DNA of 64,000 nucleotides from Cristatella mucedo (taxonomy: Eukaryota > Bryozoa > Phylactolaemata > Cristatellidae): NCBI GenBank assembly GCA_009760855.2, contig WPIO01000031.1, positions 2,981,001-3,045,000 on the forward strand, written 5' to 3'. Under the pieces are notes generated by a model, which made no database searches, was not told where the DNA came from, and saw nothing but the letters and a program-made list of their open reading frames with translations. The translations under genes and the position numbers were made by a program. Shown here piece by piece: positions 12,401 through 24,787 of this stretch (the first letter of the stretch is position 1; each line of letters begins with the position of its first letter).

Positions 12401-13514
12401 TATTGTGATCAGACAGTGGTGACATAAAGGGTCATTAAAGTGAGTGACATACACTTCAAGTTGATACGATGCTCAATGGTAGGAGCTGATGAAGAAAGTG
12501 GCCTTACGTGGCAGCTGCTACCCTCATTACAGACAAACCTAGTCTCGGAGCTCTGTAACAACTGTGAGCATTAGGGCTCATATGCAAATATGTAATTGAA
12601 CAGATATATATTTGACAATTCAACGAAGGCACTTAAATTCATAAACTATGCCAAAAGATTGTATTCGGTTCTCTTGGGGTTCTATACAAACAACTTATTA
12701 TTATTATTATTATCCTATTTATTGCATCATGCGTAGGCCAAATGAAGCTAGACGAATGCTACTAGCTACTATGATGTAAGCAATGAAGTCACACTTTGAC
12801 TCCAAATATCATCACGAGTAACACGAATAACAGGATCTATAAAGAGTGTATAATTTAAACAAATGTGAAAGGTCCCTATAGATTATGTTACAATGTATAC
12901 CAACGCATAAACCTACATAATTGTGATTAAGAATAGGCGAGCGAATCCGTGAGTGAGTGAATCTGAACATAAGTCGTTGAGGTCACATATACACAATTAT
13001 TCGGGAAGATAATTGACTAAATTCCAAATGTGGCAACAACATGCACTCTCTTGCTTGCAATTGAACGTTGAACTGAATGGTGCACTGAATTTTGCTTTAG
13101 TTTGTATGTTGCCCTTGCATATTAAAGAGATAGTATGCTTGCCTGTTGGCAGAATGGCAAATTGAATGTACTGTGTAATGTACAAATGTATGTGTATGTA
13201 TGATGTATCTCCTTCCATAATTCTACAAAGACTAAGAGGGTGCTAGGCATGAGAGTTTTCTATAGCACGCTCAAAGCCTGAGCAGCTTTCGGTATGCATA
13301 ATATAGCCACCAGGCTTCAAATCATGATCTTATAGCAATATGACTTTATGATATTGCCTCGACCCACGGGTGGCCTGTTGGCAGTGATGGTCTGATGTTT
13401 TACCCAGGCGGAGCAAGCAGGATTCAAAGAGCCTTGGGAAAATTATCAGTCAATGCAACAGCAGCAAGCAGCCTCGGTGGCCCCCACAGAGGATCAGTCT
13501 GCCATTCTTTTTAG
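12401..13514. other. intergenic with a short (TTA)n microsatellite
   Basis: AT-rich, with a (TTA)n run at 12695-12713 and no recognisable gene. A 73-codon minus frame at 12997-13218 has no known motif. Confidence 0.45.
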
Positions 13515-13725
13515 AAACAAAAAAATACCAGCTGATTTACCAGCTTCTTTTTGTACGGTGGCATAAGAGCCTTAAGGCTATCGCCACTGCTTGCAGCAGC
13601 AATAAAGGATCGCTCACCGCAGGATCAGGAACGAGGTCACGTAAAGAAATCGCCTTACCTAGTGTGCCACCGTGCCGAAGACACCTTCAGGGAGGCCACT
13701 GCAGGCGGATTCTTTAGTCTTGGAG
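13515..13725 (-). repeat. tRNA-derived SINE, family S1
   Basis: Minus-strand copy with 'GCTGCAAGCAGTGGCGATAG', the family block 'CTTAAGGCTCTTATGCC', and a degenerated B box. The 62-codon plus frame at 13551-13739 lies inside it and is not a gene. Confidence 0.6.
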
Positions 13726-15133
13726 GAGTGGCAGCTTAGCATGTTGCTTAGAAGCCAATTACCGGAGGTAGGCGACCATTTTTTTTTTATAGCGAGTGGC
13801 TACATTTTCTAGAGGAGATTAAAGAGGCCAGAGGGCATGCATCTTCCATACCCCTGGCTCCATCCGAATATTCCCAGGGGGGGAGGTGTTGGCGAATCGA
13901 ATCGATAAGGAGGGGATCAATGGCTGCTTGCATCGCTAGCTACCGACAGAGCTGCTCACCTTCGGTTCATCTCTGGGAGACACTAGGGCCCATATAGGGC
14001 CTTTTTGCATACATTCCATAATACTTTTTTTTAAAGCTAGCTCCACCACCTGCAAAGCAAGTACTAGCTATTCAGAATCTCTAGCCAGTTTCCTTAAGAG
14101 CTTCACAAACTCCGAGCCTGTTGCTACAGGCTCCGTTTGGCCTAAAAAGCTATCCACCGTCAAAGTATTGTTCAGTCGAACTGCTCAAGCAAGTCGCTAT
14201 GCTATCACGATCGAGGTTAACGGTGGGCTGGCCAATCGATGTTTCCAAAGGAATTTATTAGGAACATTGAGAGCACTGCTATTAAATAATATTTTCTTTT
14301 CTTTTGCATAGGTAACCGGAAGACTCTGTCAGTCAGCCGGAGTGGAGATAAGATGTTTATGAATGGGGCAGGCCCCACAATTAATGAAAAGCATAGCTAG
14401 CTATTATCATACTGCCTATTTGACAAGCACTCTGAGGTCGTTTATCGACTGGAAGTATGGCATAATTTTGTCGTTGGCACAGGTATGGGGAGTAGATATA
14501 GAGGCTGTCCAGCCTTCTTTAAGGGGGAGGGGTTGCTCTGAGGGGAGAGCTATTTCCCCCTTGCCCAACTCCTGGCTATGCCTTTCGGTAAGACACGATA
14601 CCTAAATACTCAGGTTTTAGTAATTAAACAACTGTATGGAGAGATGCCCGTTCTCTATTTTTATAAGCAGTGATGACGTAAAAATTGGTTGCTTGGCAGC
14701 AACTCAGGTGGTTTCCGATTATGCTCACCTTGATTTAACCTTTTAGCATAACATAATCCAAATTCAGGCCAATGTCCTGAATCCTTCATGGGAAAATATT
14801 CATCTAGAATCTGCTCTACGAGTGTTTTGTGCACTCCTGAATTCCACGGGAAGAAATAAGAGAACATCAATCGAGCTTAATGGCACAATGGTGTGATTGG
14901 GTGTACCTTGATACCTTGATGATCATGATCGTCAACGAATAGCAAGTAGCTGCTTGGGCCTGGCATACTGTGAGTTTGCCGAAGTAACAATCATCATGCA
15001 AAAAAGATTGAATAAAGACGTTACTATATCAGTCAGTGAAGCCTTATAGCTAGTATGTACACAATACAAGTAAAATGTGGAGGGCGTGAAGATGCTCATA
15101 AAATGACCTAACCGATCATATGATCAAAGTACA
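13726..15133. other. intergenic, nothing recognised
   Basis: No recognised gene or repeat. A short plus frame (14363-14605) and a minus frame (14661-14870) show no known motif. A 'tgatgatcatgatcgtca' palindrome-like cluster sits near 14916. Confidence 0.4.
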
Positions 15134-15134
15134 G

Positions 15135-15169
<35 letters not shown>

Positions 15170-15173
15170 TGCG

Positions 15174-15204
<31 letters not shown>
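15134..15204. repeat. (GT)n microsatellite
   Basis: About 70 bp of nearly pure GT repeats with a few TTT interruptions, next to a LINE B fragment. It explains the His-Thr repeat at the end of the minus frame 15116-15403. Confidence 0.95.
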
Positions 15205-15510
15205 CATCTGAATTGAAATAAAAGCCGTGATTGTTCTTGGCAATTTCATCGGCAAGAGCCAAGCATAAATTGTGAAATAAGTTTACCAAGCACATATACC
15301 TATGGTACACTATACTTGAGAGGCTACTCGGATGAGTGTTGGTCGTTGACGTTAATGCTCTGATGCCTCCTTCTAAGATAGGGCCTAAACCATTGAAGTA
15401 CAATGCTACTGTTGCCTAGGCTAGATGACAAGCCCTCAAAAAGAACTTGGCGATCAAGATTATCAAACGCCACACAAGGATCCAGCAAAACAAGCTATGC
15501 ACCGATACGT
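15205..15510 (-). mobile_element. LINE family B, reverse transcriptase fragment
   Basis: On the minus strand it aligns at nucleotide level with 38960-39250 of the best LINE B copy. It covers the region before the YADD box through the DLSAAFDTIDH block (here 'gtttgataatcttgatcgcc'). Frames are broken, so this is an inactive internal fragment. Confidence 0.65.
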
Positions 15511-17135
15511 CTAGTTTCCGGTAAATACAGCAATACATACAGTGAGAGAATCTGCATGTGCTTCCCGCTATCCGTGTGGGGTGGCACATCAGACTTGGCG
15601 TGAAAGAAAATGCATCTAGAGGTATAGAGCTGAGATTGTCGTCGCACACTGAACTGCCAAATGCTTCACATATTCTTACAAGAATCAGCTTTATATAGAA
15701 CCAAGTTCGAGCGCTTTGACTTCAATGGCAGTGACTCCTAAAAATTCAAAGGAGACATGCCTGCAAACCAGAATTTCTGAATGGCATTCGTTGGGTCAAT
15801 TAAGTAAAAAGAAGAATCGCGTGTCATTAATTGATTGGTGTACAGCTATCATTACAATGCATTGTTATCATTACTGGTCTACCGCATTCTTTCTGGGCGA
15901 TTGACACGCTGCACGAATAAATGAATGGGGCGTACTGGACAAATGCAAGCTTCGAGGCCGCTGCGCTAGCCATCCGCCACTGGCATTCCAGGAGAATGCC
16001 TACCTGTCAGAGCACACGGCGAAGCCCTTCCACTCGGGAATGGCGGTGGGCTTCCCAAGCCCCCGCCCGCTGGACAAAACCCAGACGCGAGTCGCCGACT
16101 CATCTCTCTGCGTCTGACTAATCAATGGTCGATATCTCAGAGTGCATTGAGGGGCATCTTCGGCAAAGAGCTAAACACGCCTCTCCTCCCGAACTTCCGA
16201 GCTTGGCTTCGCGCCAGGATGAGCAATCGTCAGAGTTCTGTGGCGGCGAAGGCCACACACGGCTCCGACGAGGCGGCACATCCCCCATGCTGGCACAGCC
16301 AGAGCTGCAACCCCTCCCCGAAAGCAGTCGGAACTGAGCATTGCTTACCCGATTGCCTCTCAGCTTCTCGCGCTCGGGTCCGTTTCGTGGGCGTGAGTCC
16401 ACGACCGTTGGTTGGTTCGACGTACGAAAAATGTAAGCCACCAGTTACCGGTTACCAGAACCGCGCCACCATCTCGGCAGATTATAATTGCCTTAGGAGG
16501 ATAATGGTACGGGCGTAGTCCGGCTTTGTAAGCGCAAACAAAGAGGCTTTGAGTGGACTTCGTTTGCGTCTCGTCTTAGGCCAAAAGGCCTGCTAAGCAG
16601 GCAGTCCGTGTGCGGTCCAACGTCTTGTAGCAAGGTCTTCGCCGGAACTTACGCAGCCGCGGATATGGCTGTCGACCGTAGATGCACACGACGGGACCGG
16701 GACCGAGAGTACTAGCAGGCAGGCGCGCAGCAAGCCGCTGCAGCGTCCCCAGCGCAACGTGACGTCAAGCCTTGCAACGGAAGTGCTGTTCTCCTAGTAC
16801 TTCCGGCGAGCTGCCAGGTGCCGATTCAACGTCTGCTCGGTCGTTCCTTGTAAACGTTATTCGCGGATCAGTTTCTCCATGTAGAAAACTAGCGTGATTT
16901 AATTTGGCGTCAATTTAATCTACAAGTGTGTGCATAATCAATTTAGCGGTACATTTCTTGATGCAGAGCGCAGCCAGCGGAAAGCGAGGTCAACACCGAG
17001 CAGGTCGTATTCGCCCACTCCGCACGTTCCCGGCTCCGAGTAAAGTTGTCCGGAGCCATGTAAATTATTTATATACAGCTTTGAAGACGTGAAAATGACT
17101 TCGGGGCGCGAGTTTTCTCTGGAGTAGGCCTGCCG
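15511..17135. other. intergenic with a GC-rich patch
   Basis: A GC-rich patch at about 15950-16450 has open frames on both strands (16147-16518 plus, 123 codons; 16118-16441 minus, 107 codons). Neither resembles a known protein, and their mutual overlap suggests composition rather than coding. Nothing else was recognised up to 17135. Confidence 0.4.
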
Positions 17136-17189
17136 AGGCAATGGGATGGCAAGAGGCAATGGGATGGCAAGAGGCAATGGGGTGGCAAG
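17136..17189. repeat. 18-bp unit x3 tandem repeat
   Basis: Three head-to-tail copies of 'aggcaatgggatggcaag' at 17136, 17154 and 17172; the third has one substitution (ggat to gggt). It lies in a moderately GC-rich stretch without a recognised gene. Confidence 0.95.
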
Positions 17190-19054
17190 AAGATCGTGCT
17201 AACCGAGCTGCCTCTACGATGGCAGACTAGATGCCAGATGGCACGACGTCTAAAGAGTAGTGACTGTTGTAGCTACAATTTTCATTGACCGAGCTGGCCA
17301 CTCTGAGTGTATTCATGCAGCTCTCGCCAATGGCAACTGCTAACGGTAAGGTCGGTACGGTTACAAGGCTACGGGGAGCTCGATCCAGCAGCTTAAGCTC
17401 GCGGCAACCTAGCACGAATAACGGCCAGGCATATTTTATCCAACCTATCTTTACACCACACTATTCCACGTTCAATCTGTGCGAGAGCACACTATTATTT
17501 CGGTCATAGTTCAAGTTGTAAGACTTTCATTCTGTGAAAGGATTTCTCCAAGCCGTTGAAATTTCAATCGCTCAAATAATACTCAAAAAGCATATCGTAA
17601 CGCCGAAGGCTCGGCGGAGTAAGCTTAACCTGCCGCATACCTAGCGGCGTAACCTAGCGCCTAATGCCTTTCGGTGCGCGTCCATGCGGAATAAGCAGGC
17701 CGCCACGAAGCGAGCGCTTCTGGCGCTGACCTACTCACCGTTACTAAAGGGGATTGTGAGTCCGCGGCGTGAATTGGAAAGCGAGACACACAAGCTGTGG
17801 ATTTTACTGAGCTTTATTCACAAGCGCAAAAAGTCACTGCGTGTCATGCTGTTTTATCTCCGCACTCCTCCCACGCTGTCAACAGCACAAACACTTTTGC
17901 GGAGGGAATACGTCCCCGCACTTAGGCTACCTACGTCTATTGTGGGGAACGACCCAAATAAGACGAGGAGCCCGAACCGGAGCCTAGATCCTGACTGGAG
18001 AACTAGGGCTCCGCTTCCACTTTAACGGCAGGAATACTTCACATACCACCTCAAACACTTTTGCAGAAGAAACATGTCTCCACACTTAGGCTACCTGCGT
18101 CTCTGGGGGGACGACCCAAGCAGACGGAGGAGCCCGAACCAACGGAATATCTCACCCACCACATCAACTACATCTAGTTCTCACCGGCAAATCCGTATGC
18201 TGAGACCATGTGCGAACGCACACACACAAAACACAACAGAAACACAAAATGCTAGCTCGGGCGCGATACGACCGTATTCGGTGGAGTCCATCGAATCCTC
18301 CTAGCGCTGTCTCGTCCTGTCCCGCCAATCGCCGGCGAACAGCCTGCCCTCCTCCCTCGCTTTCAGAGAAACGAGTCGGACGGCGTCGAAGCGAAGCCGA
18401 AGAGATGAGCCAAACAAAAGACCAAGATCGAGCGTCGCTCGACTCTTAAATGCCGAGCTGTGACAATGGGGCAAGAGCATAGAGGTATTCGGCCCGACAC
18501 CTGTGGCCCATTACGGTAAGGAATTAATACCGTCACTAGGCAGTAAGGCAGATAAGTAAGTAAGTAAGGAAGGGTACCCCTGTCCAGCTTGAATGCCGAA
18601 TAGGTTCCAGACGATTCTTTTTGGACAGAGTTATGGCCGAGGTTGACAGGCCAGCCAACATCAGCCAGCAGCTCCCGAGGGTATCGGACCAATTCGAAAG
18701 GCCAAATTGCCACCACTGGTCCCAGAGTTTCATGGCTTGCTCTTAAGCTCTTGCTCTCTAACCACACTGGCGCCCCTCTCTGGCTCACTGCTCCAGGACA
18801 AAGGAGTTATTGCCCGCCGCCGAACAGCTCTTGTTCGCGATAAAATTAAGCCAAGGCTAGCAAGGCACTGCAATATTAAGATCATGCAATTAAAGTTGCA
18901 GCTATTTAACGCATGATCACTTGGTTTTCTTAAAGAAACAAATCTATTAAAAAGCTGTTTGTAAACAGTTGCTGAAGTGAAAAACGGTTTACTAAGCCAA
19001 CCTCGATCGCTATTCAAGCGACAACGCTCCATCGAAATCCATCATAGTCGTGAA
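17190..19054. other. intergenic, no gene recognised
   Basis: Open frames up to 141 codons occur (18363-18788 minus, 17684-18025 plus) but lack known motifs and overlap on opposite strands. The segment includes the direct duplication at 17889-18143 (listed separately) and a short (AAGT)n run at about 18554-18570. Confidence 0.4.
17889..18143. repeat. tandem direct duplication, period about 164 bp
   Basis: About 90 bp beginning 'caaacacttttgc' at 17889 recurs at 18053. Matching stretches include 'cacttaggctacctacgtct' versus 'cacttaggctacctgcgtct', and 'gaggagcccgaacc' in both. The copies are diverged by point changes, so the duplication is not recent. Confidence 0.8.
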
Positions 19055-20140
19055 ACTGATAATAATAATAATAATAGTAATATTTAACTTTAGAAAGCGC
19101 CCTCAGAGAACTCAATCTCTTTCTAGGCGCTTTACACAGGCTACAAAGGAAACACGATCAAATGATGAGTGGCATCGTGCTTGATAAACAGCACGAATAA
19201 CAAGGTTAGGGGTGACATGCACATGACGTGCACATGTCAGCATGCAAGTGTGGTTAGTGGCAACATGCAACAGTGTGAGCACGCATAAGCACATGAAGGG
19301 CGAATAACAGGAACTCACTAAATGCTGTGATAAATAGGTTCGCTTTTATTTTCTTTTTAAATGTGGTCAAGTCAGGGGTTGTCGTGGCGGAAGTCAGGAG
19401 TGAGTTCCCGGCTTAGGGAGCATATGAACTAAACGCACGGTCTCCAAAGATTTGAGGCTTGTACGAGGTATAAGTAAACGGTTTTGGAAAAGCGGGTGAT
19501 ACGATGTTTGGCCCGGTGGAGGAGCAGATCTGATACGTAGGCTGGAGAAAAAGAATGAAGGGACCTAAAGGTGAGCGAAAAAGCCATGAAGTCGATCCGT
19601 TGCTTGACTGGTAACCAGTGCAGGTCGGCAAGAAGTGGTATGATGTGGCAACTGCTATGCTCCCGACACACAATCCCAGCTGCTGAGTTTTGTTTCAGCT
19701 GGAAGCACCTGATCGTACAGGCCGGTAGACCAGCAAGCAGTGAGTTACAGTAGTCAAGACGGGATGTCACAAATGTATGTGCCAACTTAGATATGGATCC
19801 TTATCTAAACAAGCCCTAAGTTTAGCAATTTTATTTAGCTTAAAGTAAGCAGACGTGATTGTGGAGATGATTTGGTCGTCTAACGAATGGTCTCTCTGGA
19901 ACATGACCCCAAGATTTCGTGCGGATTCAACAAGAGATATGCTGGCAGAGCCCATTTTGAGCGTTGGCTTTTCCAATTTCCGAATCACATTTGGTTTTCC
20001 CATAACTAGTAAGTTAGTTTTTATCGGGGTTTAGTTTAAAAAAACTTGCTGCCATCCATGTGCGAATATACATGCAGCAAGGCAATGATCAATACATGCA
20101 GCGAGGCAGTAGAGAGAATTCGACGTGCTCGAAGGCTGGT
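19055..20140 (-). mobile_element. LINE family B, 3' half with (ATA)n tail
   Basis: Minus-strand copy. The tail starts with (ATA)n at about 19060-19080, followed by the 'gcgccctcagagaactcaat' tail block and the 3' UTR. Coding remnants are at 19429-19785 ([31 protein letters not shown]) and 19767-20003 (LGVMFQRDHSLDDQI). The frames are different, so the copy is decayed. It is cut off at about 20140 by LINE A sequence. Confidence 0.85.
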
Positions 20141-20636
20141 CATCATGTACTGCAATGTAGTGCAATGTTATGTATCTCAGTCTGTAACTCCCCAAAGCCA
20201 TGAAGACTATGTGCGTGTTGCGTTGGATAATTACGCAGAAGAGTTTTGTATAACACACTCACAGCCTAAGCGGCTTTCCGTACGTATTCGGTAGCCAACA
20301 GACTTCATTTCACGCAAAAAAGAAAAAGTGGGAAGCGTAGCAGAGTGAGGAGAGCAGTTGAGGTAGTGAGTAGCATGGAAGTAGCAGCTCAGGTCCGCTG
20401 AAAAGGTGAGCCATAGTCGGCAGCAGTCCAGTAGTTGCCGTTGAGTAAGAATTGTGGAAGCGAGTTCCACAGTCTAGGAGCTGCAGAGCTAAAGCTTCTG
20501 TTGCCAACGGTCTCTGAGCGGAGAAAAGTAACATCTAATTTATTGTGAGATAATTTAAAATAAGTGATGGCGGTCTACTCAGAAAATATATCGTAAACTT
20601 ACACACCTCGTTGCCGCCATTTTAGCCCAACCCAAA
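20141..20636 (-). mobile_element. LINE A 3' end fused to unrelated segment X
   Basis: 20141-20534 is the 3' end of LINE A on the minus strand (compare 500-830): a shortened C-terminal coding remnant (20231-20470), the 3' UTR and a 'gttatgta' tail. At the internal 'aataaatta' the match to LINE A stops. It is followed by about 100 bp (20535-20636) that is not LINE A but is nearly identical to 29859-29955, joined at the same point. See the finding on the recurrent chimera. Confidence 0.75.
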
Positions 20637-23269
20637 ATTAAACCTTAAATTGAAATACCTTAAACACATTAAATTAATGGTGATGAAGCAGAACTCGTCT
20701 CACGAATCTGTTAATTTACGTCTGAATTAAGGTAATTTGCACTATTTGTAGATGTGGTGGTAAAAATTATTGTCAGGTGCTTGCAGTTTTTGTTTGCTCG
20801 TTGGTGGCCGGTTGAGGTTGAAACAATTTGTGACAGGGCCTCCATTGCTAGTCACCATGATCGATTCTTTTCTAAAAATATGGACCAGCGGTCTTACGAG
20901 TTCTTTTTTCTCTAGGTTTATTTGGTATACTAGTATGGACAGGGCTTCCAAACAAATCTTTAACGCTCTACACTGAGAGCTTTAGATGGCTACCTAGTCA
21001 GTCTTAAAATGCGACAATTGTAGTTTTGTGCTCCCTATCTTTTAAGAAATTCCTTTGTTTCCCCCTTGGCCCATGGATGCGAAACCAAATTCTGCCTAAA
21101 ACATCAGGGCTAGCTCACTACTGCTTAACTTCGTCCTAGCTAATGTTCTGTACGGCGTCCAGCCACTTCAAGTCACAAAGTCTTCTGTGGGCAATACAGT
21201 TCCTTTCCCTTTCTCAAAGGCTGCTGTCAAACAGTAGCTTTTTGTCGGCAGGTCTCAGGATGCAGGACTCACTTTCTTTGGCATTTCTCGAACAACAAAT
21301 ATATCTTTACTGCTGCTGCTGACATGGGCCTTTCCTCTCCAGTTTTCCGTACTGCTGATTCTATATTTATTTCATATGGGTATGTGCTTTTATATTTTGA
21401 TGATTTCAAAATTTGTATTTAAGTTTCTGTACAAATACATTCTTAACAAAGTCTCAGTCTAGCCTTTCGGTGACACTCAATGCTTATTACGCTGGTAAAT
21501 GGCTTGGAGCAAACCGACAAAGTCAAATACAAATACATGATTTACTTGCTCGAAATACCGCATGTACGATTGATTTTTGAGAAAATAAATGTATTTGTAA
21601 CGTGACGATGAATTTATTAAGAGATCTTTCGTCCGCGGTTCTCTATAGAATAGCTTCGAGGCTATTGAAGAGTTCGATGACTCCTTAAAATTGAAAGGTC
21701 GGCTGTCTCGACGGCCTAATTTAAAAAGAGCCTAAAAAAAGCTTTTTCCGCCCTCTGTTGAAGTTAGAAATTAAGAACTCGCCACTGTATTAACTGGGTC
21801 GTTTAGTGTGAGTTCCATCCACCCAACCCACCGCCCCCTCCCTGCACAAGCTGTGCTAAGGCCCAGGATCAACCGAAATCTGAAATAACGATTTTCTAAC
21901 GATTCTAGCTAAACAGCGCATCTTAAGCTCTAGCACTGGCAGAGTTTAACTTAAGACAGCGTTTTCACCGATTCATCCGGTACTGTGAGGACGAGAAGTT
22001 TGCCCAGTCAACAATTCAGATTGGCTCATGAAAATAGCTGCTGACTCGACAAAATACCTTTATAATAGTTAAACTGCGACGCTCGTGTCACTTTCCGGCA
22101 TCAAAATGTGATCATGTCCCAACAAGTGGTTCGGCATTTAGTTTCAGCCTGACATTCCTTATGAGTGGAGGCGAACACGAAGCAAAGAGCAAGATAGACT
22201 CGTGGGCGAGGTAGGACGGGCAGCGCCAGTCCTACCTGCCAGTTAGCCTCAGCTCTCTGGTCAGCAAATTTAGTAGCTGGTTTCGCCCACCGTTTCGTAA
22301 ATCAACACAAGACGAGACTGATATGCCGAAGAAGAACCAAGTTTTTCATCAAAAGACTGGATATAATAATGCCATATTGAATTTTAAAAAGCTGTTAAAT
22401 GCGGCAGTAACAATATCTTGTCACAGTGGCGTTTTCTCTTGCAGTTCGCACGAGTAAATATCGTGGCTCACTCGACACGGTCAAGAAATCTCTCGGGAAC
22501 TCATACAGCAAAAACATCAGCCTTGGTAGAACACTTATTTGCTTTGTAAAGTAGTGGCTCACCATCGATGGCTAAATTTGCTGGGCCACCCAGAAATCTC
22601 TGGAGTAATAGCTTACGCATATCGCCTCCTGCCTCCGTGAAGTTTGTGCGAGTAAATGTGTACTCAACAGTGAATTAGTGTCGGAAACTCCACACAAGCC
22701 TTCACTTTAGACAGATAGCGTATGCGCGGTAATCCAATACATTGACAGCTCTGATGAAACACGTGATATTGCGAATAAAATAGTCTCACATTCTTGCTCG
22801 CTTTTAGAGATTCTTGAACATCTTTAAGAAGTTTGCCATATTATAATATAAGCTGTCACAATTCCTGGAGATAATTTAATGGTATCCCTACTAAGCCACT
22901 CAGGCATTGATTTCTTTACGCTCACTACGAGCCTTAAAGCGAAAACATAGTATACAGCTCCCACATAGATGAGGGAACTAGCTTACGATCCTTAGTCAGA
23001 TGATCCCCAGCACAGTAACTTCTTATTAAAATTCTTCTTAGTTTTTTTTACCAGTGCTCTTTTGTAGAAATTATAAGCTGTTTGGACAGGCCCTACTACA
23101 TGTAGGCCTGTGCAGCCATGTGCATGCATCCGCAGTTTTGCATTTGCAGTTGGAGTGAAGCTCTGCAGCTTGGCTTATGAGTATACATTTGGAAATATAG
23201 TAAGCCCAAGAGTGCTGGTGATTGTTGCTGAATGTTTCTTTCACCAGGCGTTTGCTTGAACTCAGCCTT
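20637..23269. other. intergenic, nothing recognised
   Basis: 2.6 kb of AT-rich DNA without notable open frames or clear repeats. I see no feature that I can support. Confidence 0.45.
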
Positions 23270-23895
23270 ACTTGTAAACTCTGCAGCTTGGCTTGTCTGT
23301 CGTGAGCTTCGTAATAGCTACATCACATCAATTCTCTCGACCTGCTCTTCTTCCCAACCAAGCAGCAAATTCACCTTACGATTTTATCACTCACTTACAG
23401 GTTCCTTTATTCTCTGGCTCTAGCGTACCAATTAAAACTACTCCCTACAAGTCTAAGCATCGTACTAGCAGCTTTTCTGACTCCAAACGTTTAGCTATAC
23501 CTCTGACGAACCTCGAGTTCTTTTGAAGACCGTGCCTTGAGTTCGTATGCTTCTAAAGATCGGTACGCACTACTGAGTGGTATCACGTCATCCCACTGAC
23601 TTGATTACATTTAAAAAAAGAAGCTAAACGCACCCGTTTCTCGAAGCATTGGTAGGGCCCTTTCGATTCTTTCTTAGTGTGCTTATGCATGCTAACACTG
23701 TGACTGCTACTACTAATTATGTTTACGTGGTGAGACTGTCTATTTTACCTCTAACCACGTTACGCTTGTTGACATGTGGATGTTATAGTCAGCAATTTAA
23801 TCACGCCTCTTTACAGAATACGTGAAGAGCCTAGACAGAGATTGAGTTCCCTGATGTCGCTATAGAAATTTACTGTTATCATTATTATTTCTTAA
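23270..23895 (+). mobile_element. LINE family B, degraded 3' part
   Basis: Plus-strand copy with remnants 'TCYLPLTYRF' and 'DRALSSYASKD'-like coding, the 3' UTR with 'gtgcttatgcatgctaacac', and the tail 'gaagagcctagacagagatt' ending in 'atcattattatt' at about 23890. The small plus frames 23232-23526 are pieces of it. Confidence 0.65.
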
Positions 23896-23915
23896 AAATA
23901 CAGGTCTAGTACGTG

Positions 23916-24186
23916 TCAGTGTGCATTTGATAAAGCAAAGTTGTCCGGATCTGCAAGCAAAGTAGAGCTCTTCTCTAACTCAGGTGTTTCGCTGATGCGA
24001 AATTGTCGATTGGAAGGCATCTCCAGCTGGGCGTAGTCTCCTACAAATTTGCCGACGGGGCTGGTCCCGCCATTTAGGTGTGAGTTGACCACTGCATACA
24101 TGGTACGACCAATGGTTAGTGATACTGACGGCTCAGATGCAACATTCAAAGCCGCCGTTGGCCTATTCATGTGAATCATACAAGAA
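23916..24186 (-). CDS. candidate terminal exon, unknown protein
   Basis: A minus-strand open stretch of about 90 codons, ending in TGA, that reads like real protein (TAALNVASEPSVSLTIGRTM, then VNSHLNGGTSPVGKF) with no low complexity. An AG acceptor (GTTCATCACAG) lies at 24187-24188. I do not recognise the family. The frame that follows this acceptor starts with one leftover base, whereas the nearby exon at 24431-24574 ends in phase 0. The two cannot be joined directly, so either an exon is missing between them or they are unrelated. Confidence 0.35.
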
Positions 24187-24377
24187 CTGTGATGAACGAG
24201 TGGATTTTAGCTACGCTTCAAATATCCTCATAAGAGTATGTCATGATTTCCGTCAGTGGACAGTTCCGGAGGTTACGCTATGATGATGAACTGATGGCTA
24301 GATCTACGTAGGAAACAGGTCTGGTTAGACGCAAAGATCAACGCTCAGAATAAGTATTACTAATAGGTAAACATAAA

Positions 24378-24415
24378 AGAGAGAGAGAGAGCGAGAGAGA
24401 GAGAGAGAGAGCGAG
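24378..24415. repeat. (GA)n microsatellite
   Basis: About 38 bp of GA repeats with two GC interruptions, just 3' (on the minus strand) of the candidate exon at 24431-24574. Confidence 0.9.
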
Positions 24416-24430
24416 AATTAAAGGACTTAC

Positions 24431-24574
24431 GAATGAGTGACAGGACCTTGAAGTTGATGATGGGGAGCCTCTAACATTCAGAGTGAAGTAAGATAATGTG
24501 GCAGTTTCAACGTTAATGGCAGAGAACCCTTCTTTCCCAGTTTTTAGCGCCTCATTTTTAACAGGCATGTTTGC
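24431..24574 (-). CDS. candidate internal exon, unknown protein
   Basis: A 144-nt minus-strand exon bounded by a strong acceptor (CTCTCTTATTTCAG) and a strong donor (TTC|GTAAGT), open in only one of three frames. It encodes 48 residues, including EGFSAINVETATLSYFTLNV and RGSPSSTSRSCHSF, phase 0 at both ends. The splice sites are among the best in the window, so I think it is a real exon; the family is not recognised. A (GA)n microsatellite lies just inside the downstream intron. Confidence 0.45.
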
Positions 24575-24787
24575 CTGAAATAAGAGAGTGACAAAAGTAG
24601 AGCAGTGATGTCACATATGCGCGGGTTAACTTGGCTTTGGTAATCTCTTTTACGCACATCCTATTTTTTGATAGGCAATCATAAAACATTTTTATAGCGC
24701 CCTAGAGAAATAAATCTCGTATTGGTATTTAGTATGTGCTGGAAAGGAAGTGAATCAATTGGTTATGTATATCATTATAAATTTCAG

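Noticed and set aside
12470-12520. CTGATGA..GAAA resembling a hammerhead ribozyme core
   Set aside because: There is no room for stem II between the two boxes and no matching stems I or III. Similar hits near 4456 (minus) and 22751 fail for the same reason.
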